A stretch of 64,000 bases of DNA from Motacilla alba alba. Taxonomy: Eukaryota; Chordata; Aves; Passeriformes; Motacillidae. The position numbers were made by a program, and so were the translations under genes. Shown here piece by piece: positions 12,823 through 26,625 of the stretch (within the stretch, counting starts at the first letter, position 1; every line of letters starts with the position of its first letter). The notes beneath the pieces were generated by a model. It made no database searches and had not been told where the DNA came from. It saw nothing but the letters and a program-made list of their open reading frames with translations. Where the stretch lies: NCBI RefSeq assembly GCF_015832195.1, contig NC_052046.1:35368911-35432910 (forward strand), given 5' to 3'.

Positions 12823-15800
12823 TATGTACAGCCATAAACACTGTAATAGCCAGTCTGAAATGTACTAAAGACACCTTGATACCAAAAGACATCACACAGA
12901 AAAAGGAATAAGTTTTTTAGCCATGGATTAAATTAAAAACCATCCCAATCACAGTTCCATTGGATGATTGAAGACCTGGTTATGTATAATAACCAAATAA
13001 CATTGACAGACCTAAAATTTTACTCAGTGACGCTGACCATGCTGGGCAGTTTTCCTTATCCAGACACTTAAAAAAGTCAAAGGGATTGCCACTTGTGGAC
13101 AGAGCCAAAGATATCTTAGCCAGGATCAATTCTGCGTAAAATCAGTGGAGCTGCATCACAATCACTTTGCAGATCTGTTTATTCATTTTGGCTTGGAAAC
13201 AGTTCTTGTTTATAGAAAATCTGTATCCATACTACTCAAAAGAGCTACAGAGGTTTGATACACAAGCTGGAAGAGAATGCAATTCTAAACAAAACAAAAT
13301 GTGAGATCCTGAGTTGTCTTCTCAAGTGCAGAGGGGAAATACCCACAAGGACAATGCAGCAGAGCACTAGCCTGGCACAAGACAGAGTGAAAGGCTGTTC
13401 TGTGTACAAGAGAACACATTTGGTTCAAGGCTCTGCTCATTTTCTCTGCATGAACACAATGGGTTTTACAATGCCTCAGATCACTGACAGCCAGTGTTCC
13501 TATAAGCATAAGGCTGCCATTGTTCAGAACTCACATATATCTAACCATAAACATATTTCAGGATGCTGATATAATACAAAAATACAATATATGATCAAAC
13601 AGCTACATTATCAGAACAGTAATTCAGCTGTATTTGAAGCACTTAATTACTTAAAAAAATTTATGTGAGTATTTACAAATTGACCAATTTAATAACCACC
13701 ATGTAGTTATCAACAGAAAATTAGCAGTAGCAAAACACAGCTCAGTAGCTGCCCAAAACACAGTAGTTTCCTCTTATGGCTTTAAAACTGTAATACTGTT
13801 AAAAGTCTAAAATTTAGGAAGATATAGGAGAGTTCCATTTCAGCCCCACCCAGAAAACCAAAAAAAAGGAAACTAGAATTAAAGCATTTAACCTTCACTT
13901 ATTCCCTTTTTATGTCTTTTGAAAAAAGATGATATTCATATTACTGGTTTTCAGCAAATAACATATTTTCCAGTTATTTAGTATAATAAAAATCTACTGT
14001 TAGCTTTCTGACTTAAAAAAATCACAGTTGTCCTAACATATTTTTGCTTATACCTGTTCAGAAATCAACAAGTCTGAGTAGAGTGCTGTGGCCTGAAGGG
14101 AGAATAACATTTAGACAAAGACACAAAAAGAAAAGGAAAGTCATTTTCATAAGATTACCTGCATCTATCTTTTTTGATGTGAGATGCATAATGGAATTTG
14201 ACCACTTTTCCTCACTAAAAACTACCTGGGACACAGACAGCTTCCTCAAAAACTAGAAAAATAGCTTCATGGGTTGCAGCAAATAGTGACAATACTTGTC
14301 CAGGAAACAAAATCACTTTGCCTAAATTACCTTGCCAATGGCTTCAATTGCAGTTACCAAGAACCACTCAGAAAATGTTAGACCAGCACAAAGTCTAACA
14401 ATTACTGAAATTGCTGCAACTACTGAAATTTTCATTATAACTCTCTAAATCTATTGTAACATAGTTAGGTGAGCAGCACCAGCCCAAGAGGACTAAAGGC
14501 ACTTCAACAAATCTTACTAGGATACCTTGACTTCATGCATAGACTCTGGCAGTCTTCAACAAAAGATGCAATTGAAGACATCTAAAAGCTGTTGTTTATC
14601 TTTTACTAAACAGCTGCCCTGCACTCATCATCAATACTTCTGATTGCAAATGTAAGGTGCAAAGAAGAAATATCAGAAAAATAAAAACACATATGGTTTT
14701 AAAAACAATGTGGTGTTTAAATAGAATTTATTGGATACATTTTCAAAGCAAGAAACAAGTTAGAAAAATCCAGTGCTTCTGGAAAATGTTTTGAATCTCC
14801 AGTCCTTAAGGAATCCTTCAGCACTAAATTCTCAGAGCAAATGTCTTTGCCAACTACAGCTAACAGTGTCATCTCTAGCCACAGCATTCAAGACTACAGC
14901 TCTCCTAATTAATATCAACTTTTTAAACTAAATCTAGTAGCATTCAGACAGATTTCAGCCACATCCACAAGGTTAAACACACATGTTCTTGTACAACAGT
15001 ATGTGCTCTTTCCAAGAGAGGAAACAGATGTGACTGGAAGATGTAAATCACAAGTAGGTTTATGGAGCGATCCTGCACAGAGATCAGCTGTTATCTGTCC
15101 ACAAGCCCCAAGATAAATTTACCTAACAGAATAATATTTTCAAAATCTCACTGTCAAGACACAACACCATTTATCTGCTGCCCAAATGTTTCTTCCAGAT
15201 CATATCTTCCTCTCCAACTCTGTCCCCCATAATCCTTATTGAGAACCCATTCCTTGTGAATGTCCTTTCCTAAGGGGATCCTACTCTTATCCCATTATCT
15301 CTTACTATGAAACAGAAAAAAATCACAGTTGATTCCTGGACTATTTTTTAAGCAGGAATTTAATCCAACTGTTTGAATTTCTTTAAACAGAACAAATAAT
15401 AATGCTTTGTTTGTACACCCTACTTTGCAAGCAACAGCTGTGATGAAGAGGGAAAACATTCTTTCCTTTTCAAACTTTGATAGAAACCTCTATCTGAGTG
15501 TCAGTACAGATATCATTCAGTAGTGATGGGATAACCCATCAAGATCTTTTGAATAGAAGCTAAATAAAATGTTCCTGTCATTTCTCTCAGAAATACTGAC
15601 TTAGTTCTGCTACCTACATTGTGGCTACCTACATCCTTTTCCTTTCAAGACTGAAATTACCCTTGTACAAATATTTCTGTGACAGAAAAAATTCTTGTCA
15701 ACTTCAGAGTCAGGTAGAAAGCCTGATTAAAAAATATCTCTATTAAATCAGAGAATTATAAGTAACTATTAATAGGAATCATTTGCTGCTGGTACACTAC

Positions 15801-18800
15801 ACAAAAATTAGCTATCCACTGGACTTCAAAATGAGTGTCCAACTTATTCATAGGTGATAACAACATGTAGAAAGAAAATTAAAACAAGGAGACCCAAGAG
15901 AAATGCCACGGTAGTTTTCATTTCCTATTTTGCCAAGAGGGAGTGCTCTAATTTCTCTTGAACTTGATTCATGAAACTATGAAAAAATACTATAGAAAAC
16001 TCTAGAAACACTTCACTTCAGAAAAAGAAGCAATGATTTTGGGTTGTTGTTTGGGTTTGCTGGTTTTTGGTTTTTTTTGCTGGGTGGGTTTTTGAATAGT
16101 TCTTTTAAGTTTTAGCATGTCATTCTACCCCTGGTTTGCAGAGTGTTACTTTCTTCCTGCTCTGATTTCAATTGTTCACATTATAGAATTCTTCAGGAGC
16201 TCCGGCCAGCACTAAAGTGATATTGCTGCCTTGCAATCTGGTGTTGAAGAGCAAGTATAAAACAGTAAAAAGTACAATGCTGCTCCAGAGATTTTACTCT
16301 GCTCCAAGTAAATTGCTCCAAGTTATAAATGGGATATAATACAGTAAGAATATAATACAGCAATTGTATTATCCCCATTTGTCTGCGGTGACAACAGACA
16401 TGATCCCTTCCTCTCTTCCTGTTCCTCCCTGCGGTCCATCTCCTAGGTCCACATGGAGAGATGCAGCAATCAGCAGTTTACCTTCCGCAGCAATTGGTAG
16501 TAGCCAGAGGACAATCATTTGCCAGGTCAAAAAACAAGACTGTAGCACAGCTAAGAATCAGACCCATATCACCTATGCCACAGTTCTGTACTTCTGTGCC
16601 AATTAGCAATCACCAAGTTTCCTCTTCATAGAAGAATGGATGCAAGTTTTCTGAAACACAACTGTTAATTCAGGAATGAGTACTTACATCAACAGAGGGT
16701 TTGAAATACAAGTGTTGTATTTTAAAGAAATACACTGAGAAAAAATGAGATGGTATTCAATCTTGTACCATTCCATTTCTACATTGTACTCTTTTATCTA
16801 CAGAAAATGCATGAGGAAAAGTATGCATTTGGAATGCACAAAACCACCCAACAACCCCTCTATGCTTCATTTAGAAAATGAGATTTCCTTTGTCATTTAC
16901 ACTGAAAAAAATCTGCACAAGGGTATCTTACGATGGTGAGAGGGAGCTAGATGAAGAAAAACTTGCATGTCTACAGTGTAACATACATTCTTCAGAGTTA
17001 TCAAATCAACCTCTTAGACCACTACAGAAAGCAAATTGGAACAAGCTGGTTTTGTACTGTGGCTCTGCATTTTGGCTCATTGGCTGTCCATAAGTAAACT
17101 TTTCTTCATCCCTGGGAATAATACTTGATATTTAAGGTAGAAATACAACTATCACCATTGCTTTGATTCCTAAATCTTTATACATTTTGACCTTCAGACA
17201 AAGAACATTTTTTCTCTGGTGGATAATATATTCACTTACCATTTTCTCATAGGTCTAAGTGACAAGTAGCTTCATTTCCTGGCCATGTTTCTTTTAATAA
17301 GAAACTTCTAATTATTCAAATTCTAACTGGCCATTTTGATATTATCTGGAGACATTCCACAAATCCCAGATTGCTTGGAAAGTCTCTATCTTTATTTACA
17401 AAAACTGATTACCCTAAAGTTTGAATTACCCCTCAGAGTCTCAGCTGCACATGGCTAACAGACATCCACTCTCATGGTAAGTGCAAATACGCAGTCATGC
17501 AGGCATGAATGGCTGATAAATGGATAACCAACAGCACACTTATCTATCCAGTTCTTTTTTCTTCTACATCCTCTATGTTAATATTTGCAAGGCAGCTTAA
17601 TAAAGCATCTCAAATATGGAAAGGGCAAAAAGCCATATAATGAAGCCAAAAATTTATTTATTCCCAAATATTTGGTTTTTGAAGCAGTAATATATTTTTT
17701 GGGGACTGAGAAATCTAAAGTTTTCACTGGAAACAAGGACAGACAGACAATTTGTTACGAAGTGAAATTGTCCATTTGTATTCCTCGTCTGTCAAAGTCA
17801 CAAGTACCAATAAATTATATATTCTTAAAATTGCTTCTGAATTTTTTCTGTCAGAAATTGCTGACATTCTGACATTTTCTGTCAGAAATTGCTTCTGACA
17901 AAACAGAGAGAAGAAGAGACTGCACAGCCATTCCAACTGCAAGAGTACTAGTGCTTCTGACATCAATTAAAAAATGCTAATATTAAAGCATGTGCATCCT
18001 AGCAGGGTGCCACCAAAGACAGAGACAAGGAAGTATTCATGAACATAAATATCTCATGAACACTGGTTCTATTTAGTGTTCATGTCCTTTCGTTAAGCAA
18101 AGTGGAGAAGCACAACTGAAAGTAGACAAGCACGACATCTCTTAGACTCACCATTTATGCAGGGGCAAAACTGTATCTTGTACATAATTAATTTATTTTT
18201 AAATTGCTGTGATCTGAGCTCCAAATACAGCAATGAATATTGCACAAGTAAGTCTTGAACCTTTATTAAGTTCCTGCAATACCAATTAGGAAGTATGAAG
18301 TTTCTGCATGAAACCCTTGGTTTCATGATCAGGATCCTCATACCAGGAAACTTTGATGACCCAGCATTTTATTATCATATGTGAAAAAGAATTACATGCC
18401 TCTTCAACCCAAGGTATTCAGATTTGCACTGAGTGCATTAAAATAAATGAAACCTAACAGTCTGTATGAGCTCATCCAAAAGACGGATCCCTAAATTAGG
18501 CAAAACTGGTAGAAGGGCACATAAATTCACTTCTGAATTGCTATTTCTGTTGTCAGCTGGCATAAAGAGGTGGAAGTTTCGCAAACAAGAATTTTGCCAG
18601 AAAATTTAGCCAAGTACAACTCATTGAACATTTAACAGACTCAGTGTTCTGTGATAAGTTGAAAGGATCACAATGTTCCTTATAGTCATATTAGATTAAC
18701 TAATTTGCCATACTCCCAGCTGATGTGCCAGATCTTATGCTAGACTTAAACACCTGTGAAGAGGACACTCCAATATAGCTCATGTGTTGGCTTGGCATTC

Positions 18801-19272
18801 AAACTGTCCCTTATTCCAAAGTCAGAGAAGACGCATAAAACGAACTATACTCAGATTGCATGAAAACCCTCTTTATTTTAAGCATGATCTTACAAAGCAG
18901 GTAGATTTTAGCTAATCCCCTCTTAAAAGCCTCTTTTGGTGTTAATTCTATAACACTGTAGTGTAACCACATTGAAATATTCAACCTTAAATTCCTTCAG
19001 AGCAAACCAAACACTTTCTACTCAGCTTTTAACTGACAGCCAGAATCATTTATTGCTGTTAACTTTAGTAGAGAGCTGCTTCTACTTGAAAAAATTTCTC
19101 TTCCATATCAATTTTATCTCCTCTAGTTTGAACTACTCTTCTTGCATTATTCTTTATAAAATTATCCGGTTTGATTCTTGGCTGTTCTTCTGATTGTTCT
19201 CTTATCTCACTATCTCCTTTGTATGAATGGTGTCAAAAAGCCACACAACTACAGCTGAAGCTTCTCAGTCAA
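12823..19272. other. AT-rich sequence without recognisable genes
   Basis: Open frames are short (104 codons at most) and unlike any family I know. It contains a G/T-rich patch at about 16040-16095 and a tandem duplication at 17844-17893. No transposon was recognised, although old degraded ones could be present. Confidence 0.55.
17844..17893. repeat. Short tandem duplication, period 31
   Basis: TTTTCTGTCAGAAATTGCT occurs at 17844-17862 and again at 17875-17893. The neighbouring sequence TTGCTTCTGA is also partly repeated, giving a locally duplicated patch of about 75 bases. Confidence 0.75.
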
Positions 19273-19938
19273 TGTCTTGGTTTGGAAAGACAGGTGTCTG
19301 CTAAGGAAGGCAGGAGCCTCCTCTGGAATGGAAAAACATAAACCCCCTCTCTCTGAATTGTTATAAATTTGAAATTAGGGGAGGCTCTCAGGCAAAAATA
19401 TGGGAGCAGGAATAACAGTTCTTTATCAGGAAACAAAATAAAAAAGATAAAATAAACAATGCAGTAAACTAAAACAAGATTGACAGAGTCAGAATGCAAC
19501 CTGACACCCTGTTGGTCAGGGTGTTGGTAGCAGTCCAATTGGAATTGTGGCTGCAGTCCTCCTGGAGTGTCAGGTGTGGTTCTATTGAAGCAGTGATCCT
19601 GTAGAAAGGTGTAGTCTTCCTCTGAAGATCCAGTGGAAGAGGCAGCTGTTCCTCTGGGAAATCCAGTGGAGAAAGCCATGCTGGTGTTCCAGAACCTCAA
19701 GACTATATCTGGGTAGGAATGCTTGGCTCCTCCCTCTGGGCAGAACATCTCACAATGGGATGCTATAGTTCTTATCAGTCATGCAGAGACATTCAGTAGC
19801 CTGTTATCAGCAGATGTCTCCTATCAGCAGATCAGGGAGGAGTGGTTGTGGAAGAGATAAGGAAAACTGCCCACATAACAGAAGACAACTGCCATACAGA
19901 TGGCAAATAGAATACAATTTTCTTGGCAATCCAGGACA
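19273..19938 (-). mobile_element. Solo LTR, ERVL-like (passerine type)
   Basis: A 666-base element bounded by TGTCTTGG on the left and CCAGGACA on the right, an imperfect terminal inverted repeat of LTR form TG...CA. Flanks GTCAA (19268-19272) and GTCAC (19939-19943) form a 5-bp target duplication with one mismatch, as expected for ERVL-class elements. I assign the minus strand because its 3' end (CTTTCCAAACCAAGACA) resembles the end of related songbird LTRs. No internal retroviral region adjoins it, so it is a solo LTR left by recombination. A 159-codon open frame inside it (19269-19748, minus) is taken as chance. Confidence 0.8.
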
Positions 19939-20550
19939 GTCACCAAGCCCAAGAACTCTCATTCAGATTTTAAATACTACATCAGTTAGTACTACCCAAA
20001 TAATCTCTTTTTTTTTTTTTCCCAACTGCATGGTATCAGTTTGTCTTTGTGTCTAGTCTACTGTAAAAGCCTGATCCTTTCCTCCACTGTAAATTGATAT
20101 TACCAATCTGTTTATACTCACATGTACCATTGACCAGCAATTGCAAAAATACCATTTAAAATTATCCACTGATTGATTGCCACTGCCTTTGCAGCCAGTA
20201 ACACAGGAGTTTGTTTTTCCCTTTTACTTTACTGCTACAATATAATTTTCAAGTTGAAAGAAATAAAAAATAGCCGACTTATTTGTAGCAACGAAAAAAT
20301 ACAGCTAGGGTATGCCTCGATACAACAAGGCAATGCAAGGTCAGAAAGGCAAAGCCCTAGTTCATTTTATATAGTGCTAGCAATAGCTCTCTTGGAGCAG
20401 AAAGTCCAAGTTGGAAATCCCTGCCTATATAGGTTGCTTTCATGGGTCTTTAAGTAATTATTAAAGGTAATTAGCTGTTTGGAGAATGGTATCTAACTGT
20501 AGGTAATTTTAAACTAGCGATTCACTAATTCTTGGTAAGAGTGAAGTCAT
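19939..20550. other. Unannotated spacer
   Basis: AT-rich sequence between the solo LTR and the next CR1. It includes a T-run near 20009-20020. Nothing recognisable is coded here. Confidence 0.5.
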
Positions 20551-21373
20551 CTGTGATGCTGTCAACACACTGCAGGGATATGATGGCATCCAGAGGGACA
20601 TTTACAATCTGAGACGTAGTGTGCAAACCTCATGAAGTTCAACGACTTCAAGTGCAATGTCCTGCACCAGGACTGGGACAATCCTAAATGCAAATACACG
20701 CTGGGCAGGGAATGGATCAAAAGCAGCCCTGGGTAGAAGAATTTTGCAGTGTTGGTGGGCAAGAAGCTCAACATGAGCCAGCAGTGCGCTCAAGCAGCCC
20801 AGAAATCCAACCACATGTTGGGCTGCATCAAAAGCAGCATGGCCAGCAGGTAGAGGGAGGGGATTCTGCTCTTCTACTTGGCCCTTGTAAGACCCCACTG
20901 GGAGTGCTGCACCCAGCTCTGTGGCCTCTAATATAAGAAGGATGCGGACTTAGAATGAGTCCAGAGGTTGGCCATGAAGATGATCAGAGGGCTAGAACAT
21001 TCCTCCTATAAAAACAGCTTGAAGGATTGGGGTTGTTCAACCCAGAGAAGAGAAGGCTCCAGGAAGATCTTACAGCACGTTCCAGTACTTGAAGGAGGCT
21101 ACAGGAGAACTAGAGAGGGAATTTTGCAAGGACATGCTTTAAACTGAAAGAGGATGGATTCAGTTTAGATCTTAGGAAGAAATTCTCAGCTTTGACAATG
21201 GTAAAGCATTGAAACAGGTTGTTGAGAGAAATTGTTGGAAGTATTCAAGGCCAAGTTGAATGGGGCTCTGAGGACCTGGTTTAATGTAAAATGTTCTTGT
21301 CCATGGCAGGAGGTTTGAAACTAGATGCTCTTCAAAGTCCCTTCAAACTGCTGGTCGATTCTCTGATTCTATT
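20551..21373 (+). mobile_element. CR1 LINE, 5'-truncated copy with 3' end
   Basis: Begins in the ORF2 reverse-transcriptase region and is recognisable from CATCCAGAGGGACATTTACA, AACCTCATGAAGTTCAACGA and GTCCTGCACCAGGACTGGG. It continues through the end of ORF2 to a tail reading GATTCTCTGATTCT. Frameshifts and stops show it is inactive. The length of about 820 bases is common for truncated CR1. Confidence 0.88.
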
Positions 21374-24300
21374 TTGAGAACCTTACATAGTGCAGGACCT
21401 CCACACCACACACAACCTGCTGTACAGACCCTATCTCTAAAATAAATTCCCATAATTTAAATCATTCAAGCTATCATAGGATTTTCTTATAGGGAATTAT
21501 TGTCACCATCCTATATTCACCCCTTTTATTGTCATGCAGGAAAGGATGTTCACATGAGAACTTCATGTTGCACTGTTAGATGCAGACAGGGACACACAAG
21601 GGATGTAATCACTAGTACCCAGTGGCAACTGTCTGCAGGCTTTTCCATATCAGTGAGCTGGCTGCATTCATCCTGAAGCCAGGGAAGTTGTGCAACTCAG
21701 CACAGCCCTGAAGGCCCAGCTGTGAATTCAGCACAGTGCACCTAGTCAGGGTAACTCTGACATGGCTCACCCCCTCCTCAATATGCAATGGCCTTCTGGC
21801 CAGCCTTAGGCTAGTATATAGGCCAGGTATTATAGGGTGCAATGATGACAAAAATATTATTTTGTTTCCTGTGGATCTCAAAAGAACAGTTTTGCAACAC
21901 CTTATAAGCCTGTAAAATTATCTCCATTTCTTCTTAGTAACGTCTAAGAGAATCCTGACTCCTTTCCTAAACATTCTGCTACACTCTGCAGAAAGAAAAA
22001 TTACTTGGGGTTTTATGATGCATATCATAAACATTAATATACCACAAAAAAGGAACAAGAAACGCTATTTGACCAACTGCAATTAGATCTGAAATTAAAT
22101 AAATGATAATAATTTCCCTAACAGCAATTAAAACATAGTGCAATTTATTCACAATGGGAATTTGAAGGTAAACCATCCTGCCTGCCTTTTCCAGAACCCA
22201 CATTCAGCCAATCATCACAAAGCCTGAAGCACTACGGCTGAATCTGCACGAGTGCTTTGGATTGGGCAGGAAGCAGTTTCAAAGTAAATCCCGCCATCTC
22301 CAAATGCCAGGCCAGACCACAGAGCAGCCTGGGTGCTTCCTCTTGGAGGGAGCAAACACACAATTTCCTCTCAATGTGCACACCCAAAGTGCTCAGACCC
22401 CTTTTTTAGGTGCTTGAAGATTTCTAACAGGTCATCCCTCCCTAAGCTGTGCCAGTCACTGTACGCAGCATTTTCCCTAGGAAATCATATGAAATCACTT
22501 AGATAGAGGCCTCCTCTATTTGAGAAAGTGAAGAGACCTCTAGTATGTGCTTGACACAGACCTGTTTGGCTAGATTTCATCTTTGTGTCAAACACTGATT
22601 GATTAAAAATGTCCACAAGTGAAAACACACCATGTGTGCACTAGCTGATAAAGCCCTTGTGGGAAGGCAGTTACATCAGATGTAAACTTCAGCTTTGATG
22701 TCATAAAAACATCCTCCAAATTAAAATCCTGCTGATTTTAGGTAGGCTGGTTCTACCTGCTGTTGACATATTCTTGTGCAAGGCACACAATGGTGAAGGT
22801 GAAGTAGCTGCCTTATAGTGCTGTGCTAGAACATCTCCCTAACAACCAGTGTTACAAAATCTGCAGAGCAAGGGAATGTAACACTCAGTTGGCCTAATGG
22901 AGGGAAAAGACAGTCAATCAACATAGCTGTAAATTAATTAATATAGGAGTTCTTAAAAGATGGGCAACTAATTTATACTCAATTCAAGCCACATCTTAAA
23001 AATTTTATAGCATAAATAACTTTAAAATCTGCTGCAAAAGCTAACCTTAACTAATGCATTATCACACCTTTTCTCGCCTGCCTGACATCGAGGACTTTAC
23101 TCCATGATTCCTGTCAAGTGATAGCTGTGCCCAAATAAAAACAGTCAGGTTCCTGTGCTACATCATCAATAATGGTGCCTTGCTTTTGTGGTGTATATAA
23201 GACACTGAGAATTTTCTGTCATTTGATTCTGGGATCAAAAAAAGCTGTTGAGAGAGGCCTGCAAGTAAGGTATTCTGAGTTTTTCTTTTCTTTTGAGGAT
23301 GTTATTTAAAAGTATTCCCACCTCATTCAGGCTTTCCCTGTTAGTAATACTATGCCAAAAAAACCCATAAAAAATTAAAGGGCTTGCAAACATTGTACTT
23401 ATGAGGTAAATGAAACATTTAATGTGTGATATAATTTAACATTCATTCTTCATTTAACACTTTCATGTTACAACTTTTAGTATGAGTTTTCTCATTATTA
23501 TTTCCTGTTCAGTACATAAAATAACAAAATACTTAACTCAGTGTCTTGTCTTAAATTTTTCATTAAGTTTCTGCCTTTCTCTTTTACAGCTATACACCTG
23601 AGTCAAAGCATCCTACCAAAATGCCCTTAAAATCTCTGAGCCAAAATTATTATTTCAACTGATTTCACAAATAAGCCTGGTTTAATTACAAACTGAACTA
23701 TGAACTAAAGCACAGAACCGTTAAGTGCTGGGTTGTGCAAAACCAGCTACATTTTCCATCATAATTTCATCTGTTACAGAATGTAGATTTCAAAATCAAT
23801 ACAAACTCCTACAATTCTTGACTTCAAACAAGTCAGAGAACTTAAAGAAGTTAAATAGCAACCCTCTAATCAAAAACTGGAATTCAAAATTCCTTTAACT
23901 TCAGCAGCAGTTTTGTGAGCATAGTGGTTGCAGTACAGGGACTTAACTGCACATTAGTTTTCAGTAAACTCTTCATGTCTGAAGTAAAACAAAGTCTTTT
24001 ATTAGGAACATCCAAGTCCAGAACCTCTGATAGGTTCTATGTCTCGTATATAAAACCGAACATCCAGCTTAGCAACACGGGTGCACAGGTAGAAAACAAA
24101 ACACAACTGTACACATTTCTTCATTGCCAAACAATTGGCTACCACATAAAAACATGTTTAATATTTAAACTCTTAAGGTTTATATTCCTAAATAATTGAG
24201 TATTCCAAGTGTTAATGGTTAATAAGACAGAAGCATTTGCATTTGCACAGAATGTGATGAATTTCTAAACACATAAATTTAGAGATGGTTCCCCAAAACC

Positions 24301-26341
24301 TCATTCTCCTCTCCCAGATGCTGGTGTACACAGGGAGAGTACAAATTCCCAAATTGCAGCAGTAACAAGTGAGTTTCATTTGCAGGAATGCAACTTACAA
24401 AACAGAGGCTCATCATGTTATGGTAGTGAAAGAAATTTCACAAAAACTTTCACAGACTCAAATACTTTAACTGTAATGTAATAAGTCTTCCTTATAGGAT
24501 AAGGAAGTGTTTTCCCTCACCTTGGAAAACACTTCATGTTTCTAAACCAGTGGAGATATTTCCTATTTACATTAGATGATTTGAGATTAAAGATTAGAAG
24601 CAATCACAGTGTAATGCAAAAATGTATTTGTGCTGTATTTTTTCAAGTTGATACACACACATTATCAATCAGACAAGCCTGAATTGTTCAATAACTGATT
24701 GACACATGCAGATAACCCTGCTTTGTACTCACAGACCAGCCTGTGCCACAATGTCAGTTTCAGGAATATGTATGTAGCCCATAGTTTTCAAATCTCCTCC
24801 ACTTTGCCTTCTGCTCTTCCCAGCTGTCCCTGCTGTCTCCAGGCTACAGTTTACAAGTTTTCTAAACTTACAAGCATGTATGCTCTTACATCTTAATTTA
24901 CAGAAGTCTTAAATAATCTGTATTTTCACTTCATCTGGGTTGTCTCAACCCTTCTGTACTCCAAAAACTCTGACAAATAGGAAAGAGACCATAAAATAGT
25001 GGGATGACTGTATTTTATTTTTGCACTAAATCTCTCCCTGATTCAGTAATTCTGTGAAAGAAACAGTGTCATGCTGCAAAGAGATTCCTGTCTATAATGA
25101 CAATTAGATGCAAAATTACAAAATTAGATTCTAATTAGAAAATAAGAAGACTAGAAATCTAGGTGATTAGAAGCTTAGAAATTTTTTCCTGCTTTATCAT
25201 GGAGTTTTACAGCATATTTCCAGGTATACTAGACATTTATTAGCTAGCTGATCCCTTCCTGTAGACTTCAAATTTTCTAAAGTTGTCTTTCTTTGAGGTT
25301 TGAATTAAAGAAGAGCCAAGCAATCCAGCCTACAACTGGAGGAGGCACTATTTAATTGCTCTTCATATGCACTAAGTGCTACATAATGATAAGCACCATA
25401 AAAAACATATTGGGTGTCTCAGCCACTGGAGTCTCAACTGTCTCTGTGCCACAGTTTTATAAAATGGGAATGACAATATCCCCTCAACTTTCAGGGATTT
25501 TGATAAGATTTGCTGGTGTTCAGGATTCACCCAAATACTCTAAAGATCTGTATTAGCATTCTTTAAACCAGCATTTGAATATTATACAATAATTACCTAT
25601 ACACTTAATTTAGAAATAACTGAATAGCTGCTCATGAGACATGCGTTACGGATTCTGTTCACCTGCTAAAGAGCTGAGGAAAGAAAGGAAAACAGAGCAG
25701 AAAGTTAGACTAAGGTTAGATACTCCCTGTTAGCACAAGATCATGGGGAAAAAAAAAAGAAAAAAATATAAAATCTGTAAAGATAACTTTGATCCAGCTA
25801 CATTTTGGGGATCAGACTTTGCAATATCAAAAAGTGTTCTTTTCATGCCACTAAATAATAATTTTAAAAAAATAATTTAGCACTAAATGCTGAAAAAAAT
25901 TATTAAGACTATGCAGTCTAGTCATCAGGATCATGTTTATCAATCAAATTTCTGTCATATGCAGTAGAGGCCAACATACTCCTCTATGTTCATACAGGAA
26001 TTATTATTTTTGATAATGATAGCTTTTGATAACAAAGTTAGACTACTTCATCTAAGTTCATATCAGATCATACATGCCTCTCTGGTTCACATTTTTATTC
26101 AACAAGTCTAACAAATGCAGGTTGCACTCACCTTGAGGAAAGATAGGGCTAAATGCCAACATTATTGCATGATAAGGAAAGATAAAAAGTACATTTCATT
26201 TTTTCTCAATGTGTTTTTCTCTGGACCCTTGATCTTTCCTTGTGATAAATACTGATAACAGCCCACATTCTATTATGTCATTATACCTGTGTCGTACTCA
26301 TTAATTAAGCCTGTGTAAGATTGAACCACGTTTTATCTGCT
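21374..26341. other. AT-rich sequence without a confirmed gene
   Basis: No open frame over 94 codons. The only gene-like arrangement is the promoter and splice-site pattern at 23194-23662, reported separately at low confidence. A moderately GC-rich patch at about 22240-22460 may be an old repeat that I could not place. Confidence 0.5.
23194..23662 (+). promoter_or_regulatory. Possible TATA promoter with a short two-exon pattern
   Basis: A TATA box (TATATAA, 23194-23200) is followed about 65 bases later by a good splice-donor match (GTAAGG, 23265-23270). A pyrimidine-rich tract ends in an acceptor AG at 23588-23589. The downstream stretch has an ATG at 23621 in good context (ACCAAAATG), opening a 13-codon frame that stops at 23660-23662. 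The order matches a small first exon, a 320-base intron and a second exon. Such patterns occur by chance in AT-rich DNA, and no protein is recognised, so this is a weak inference. Confidence 0.18.
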
Positions 26342-26625
26342 TGTGGTGGTTTCAACTGGGGTGGAGTTAATTTTATTCGCAGTTCCTGGCATGGGGCTGT
26401 ATTTTTTACTAGTGCTGAACATAGGGTTGATAATGCAGAGATGTTTTTGTTATTGCTCAGCAGGGCTTACACAGATCCAAGGCCTTTTCTGCTGTTTGTG
26501 CTTCCACGCTGGTGAGGAAGTTGGGGGTGCATGAGAGGTTGGGAGGAGACACAGCTGAAACAGGTGACCCAACAGACCAAAGGGATTTCCAGACCATGTG
26601 ACATCATATTTCAAATAAAAATTGT
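26342..26625 (+). mobile_element. Truncated ERVL-like LTR (U3 part)
   Basis: Starts TGTGGTGGTTT and contains the phrases GCTCAGCAGGGCTTACACAG and CCAAAGGGATTTCCAGACCA, typical of a widespread avian LTR family. The match fades at about 26625, close to where the TATA box of a full copy would lie, so R and U5 are missing. Without the 3' part it cannot have a target duplication check. Two short open frames on it (26321-26534) are not considered genes. Confidence 0.7.

Noticed and set aside
19269..19748. 159-codon open frame on the minus strand
   Set aside because: It lies inside the solo LTR and shows no protein family; LTRs of this kind often contain chance frames.
22240..22460. Possible old CR1 or LTR patch
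   Set aside because: Some phrases look repeat-like, but no ordered match to a known element could be established by eye.
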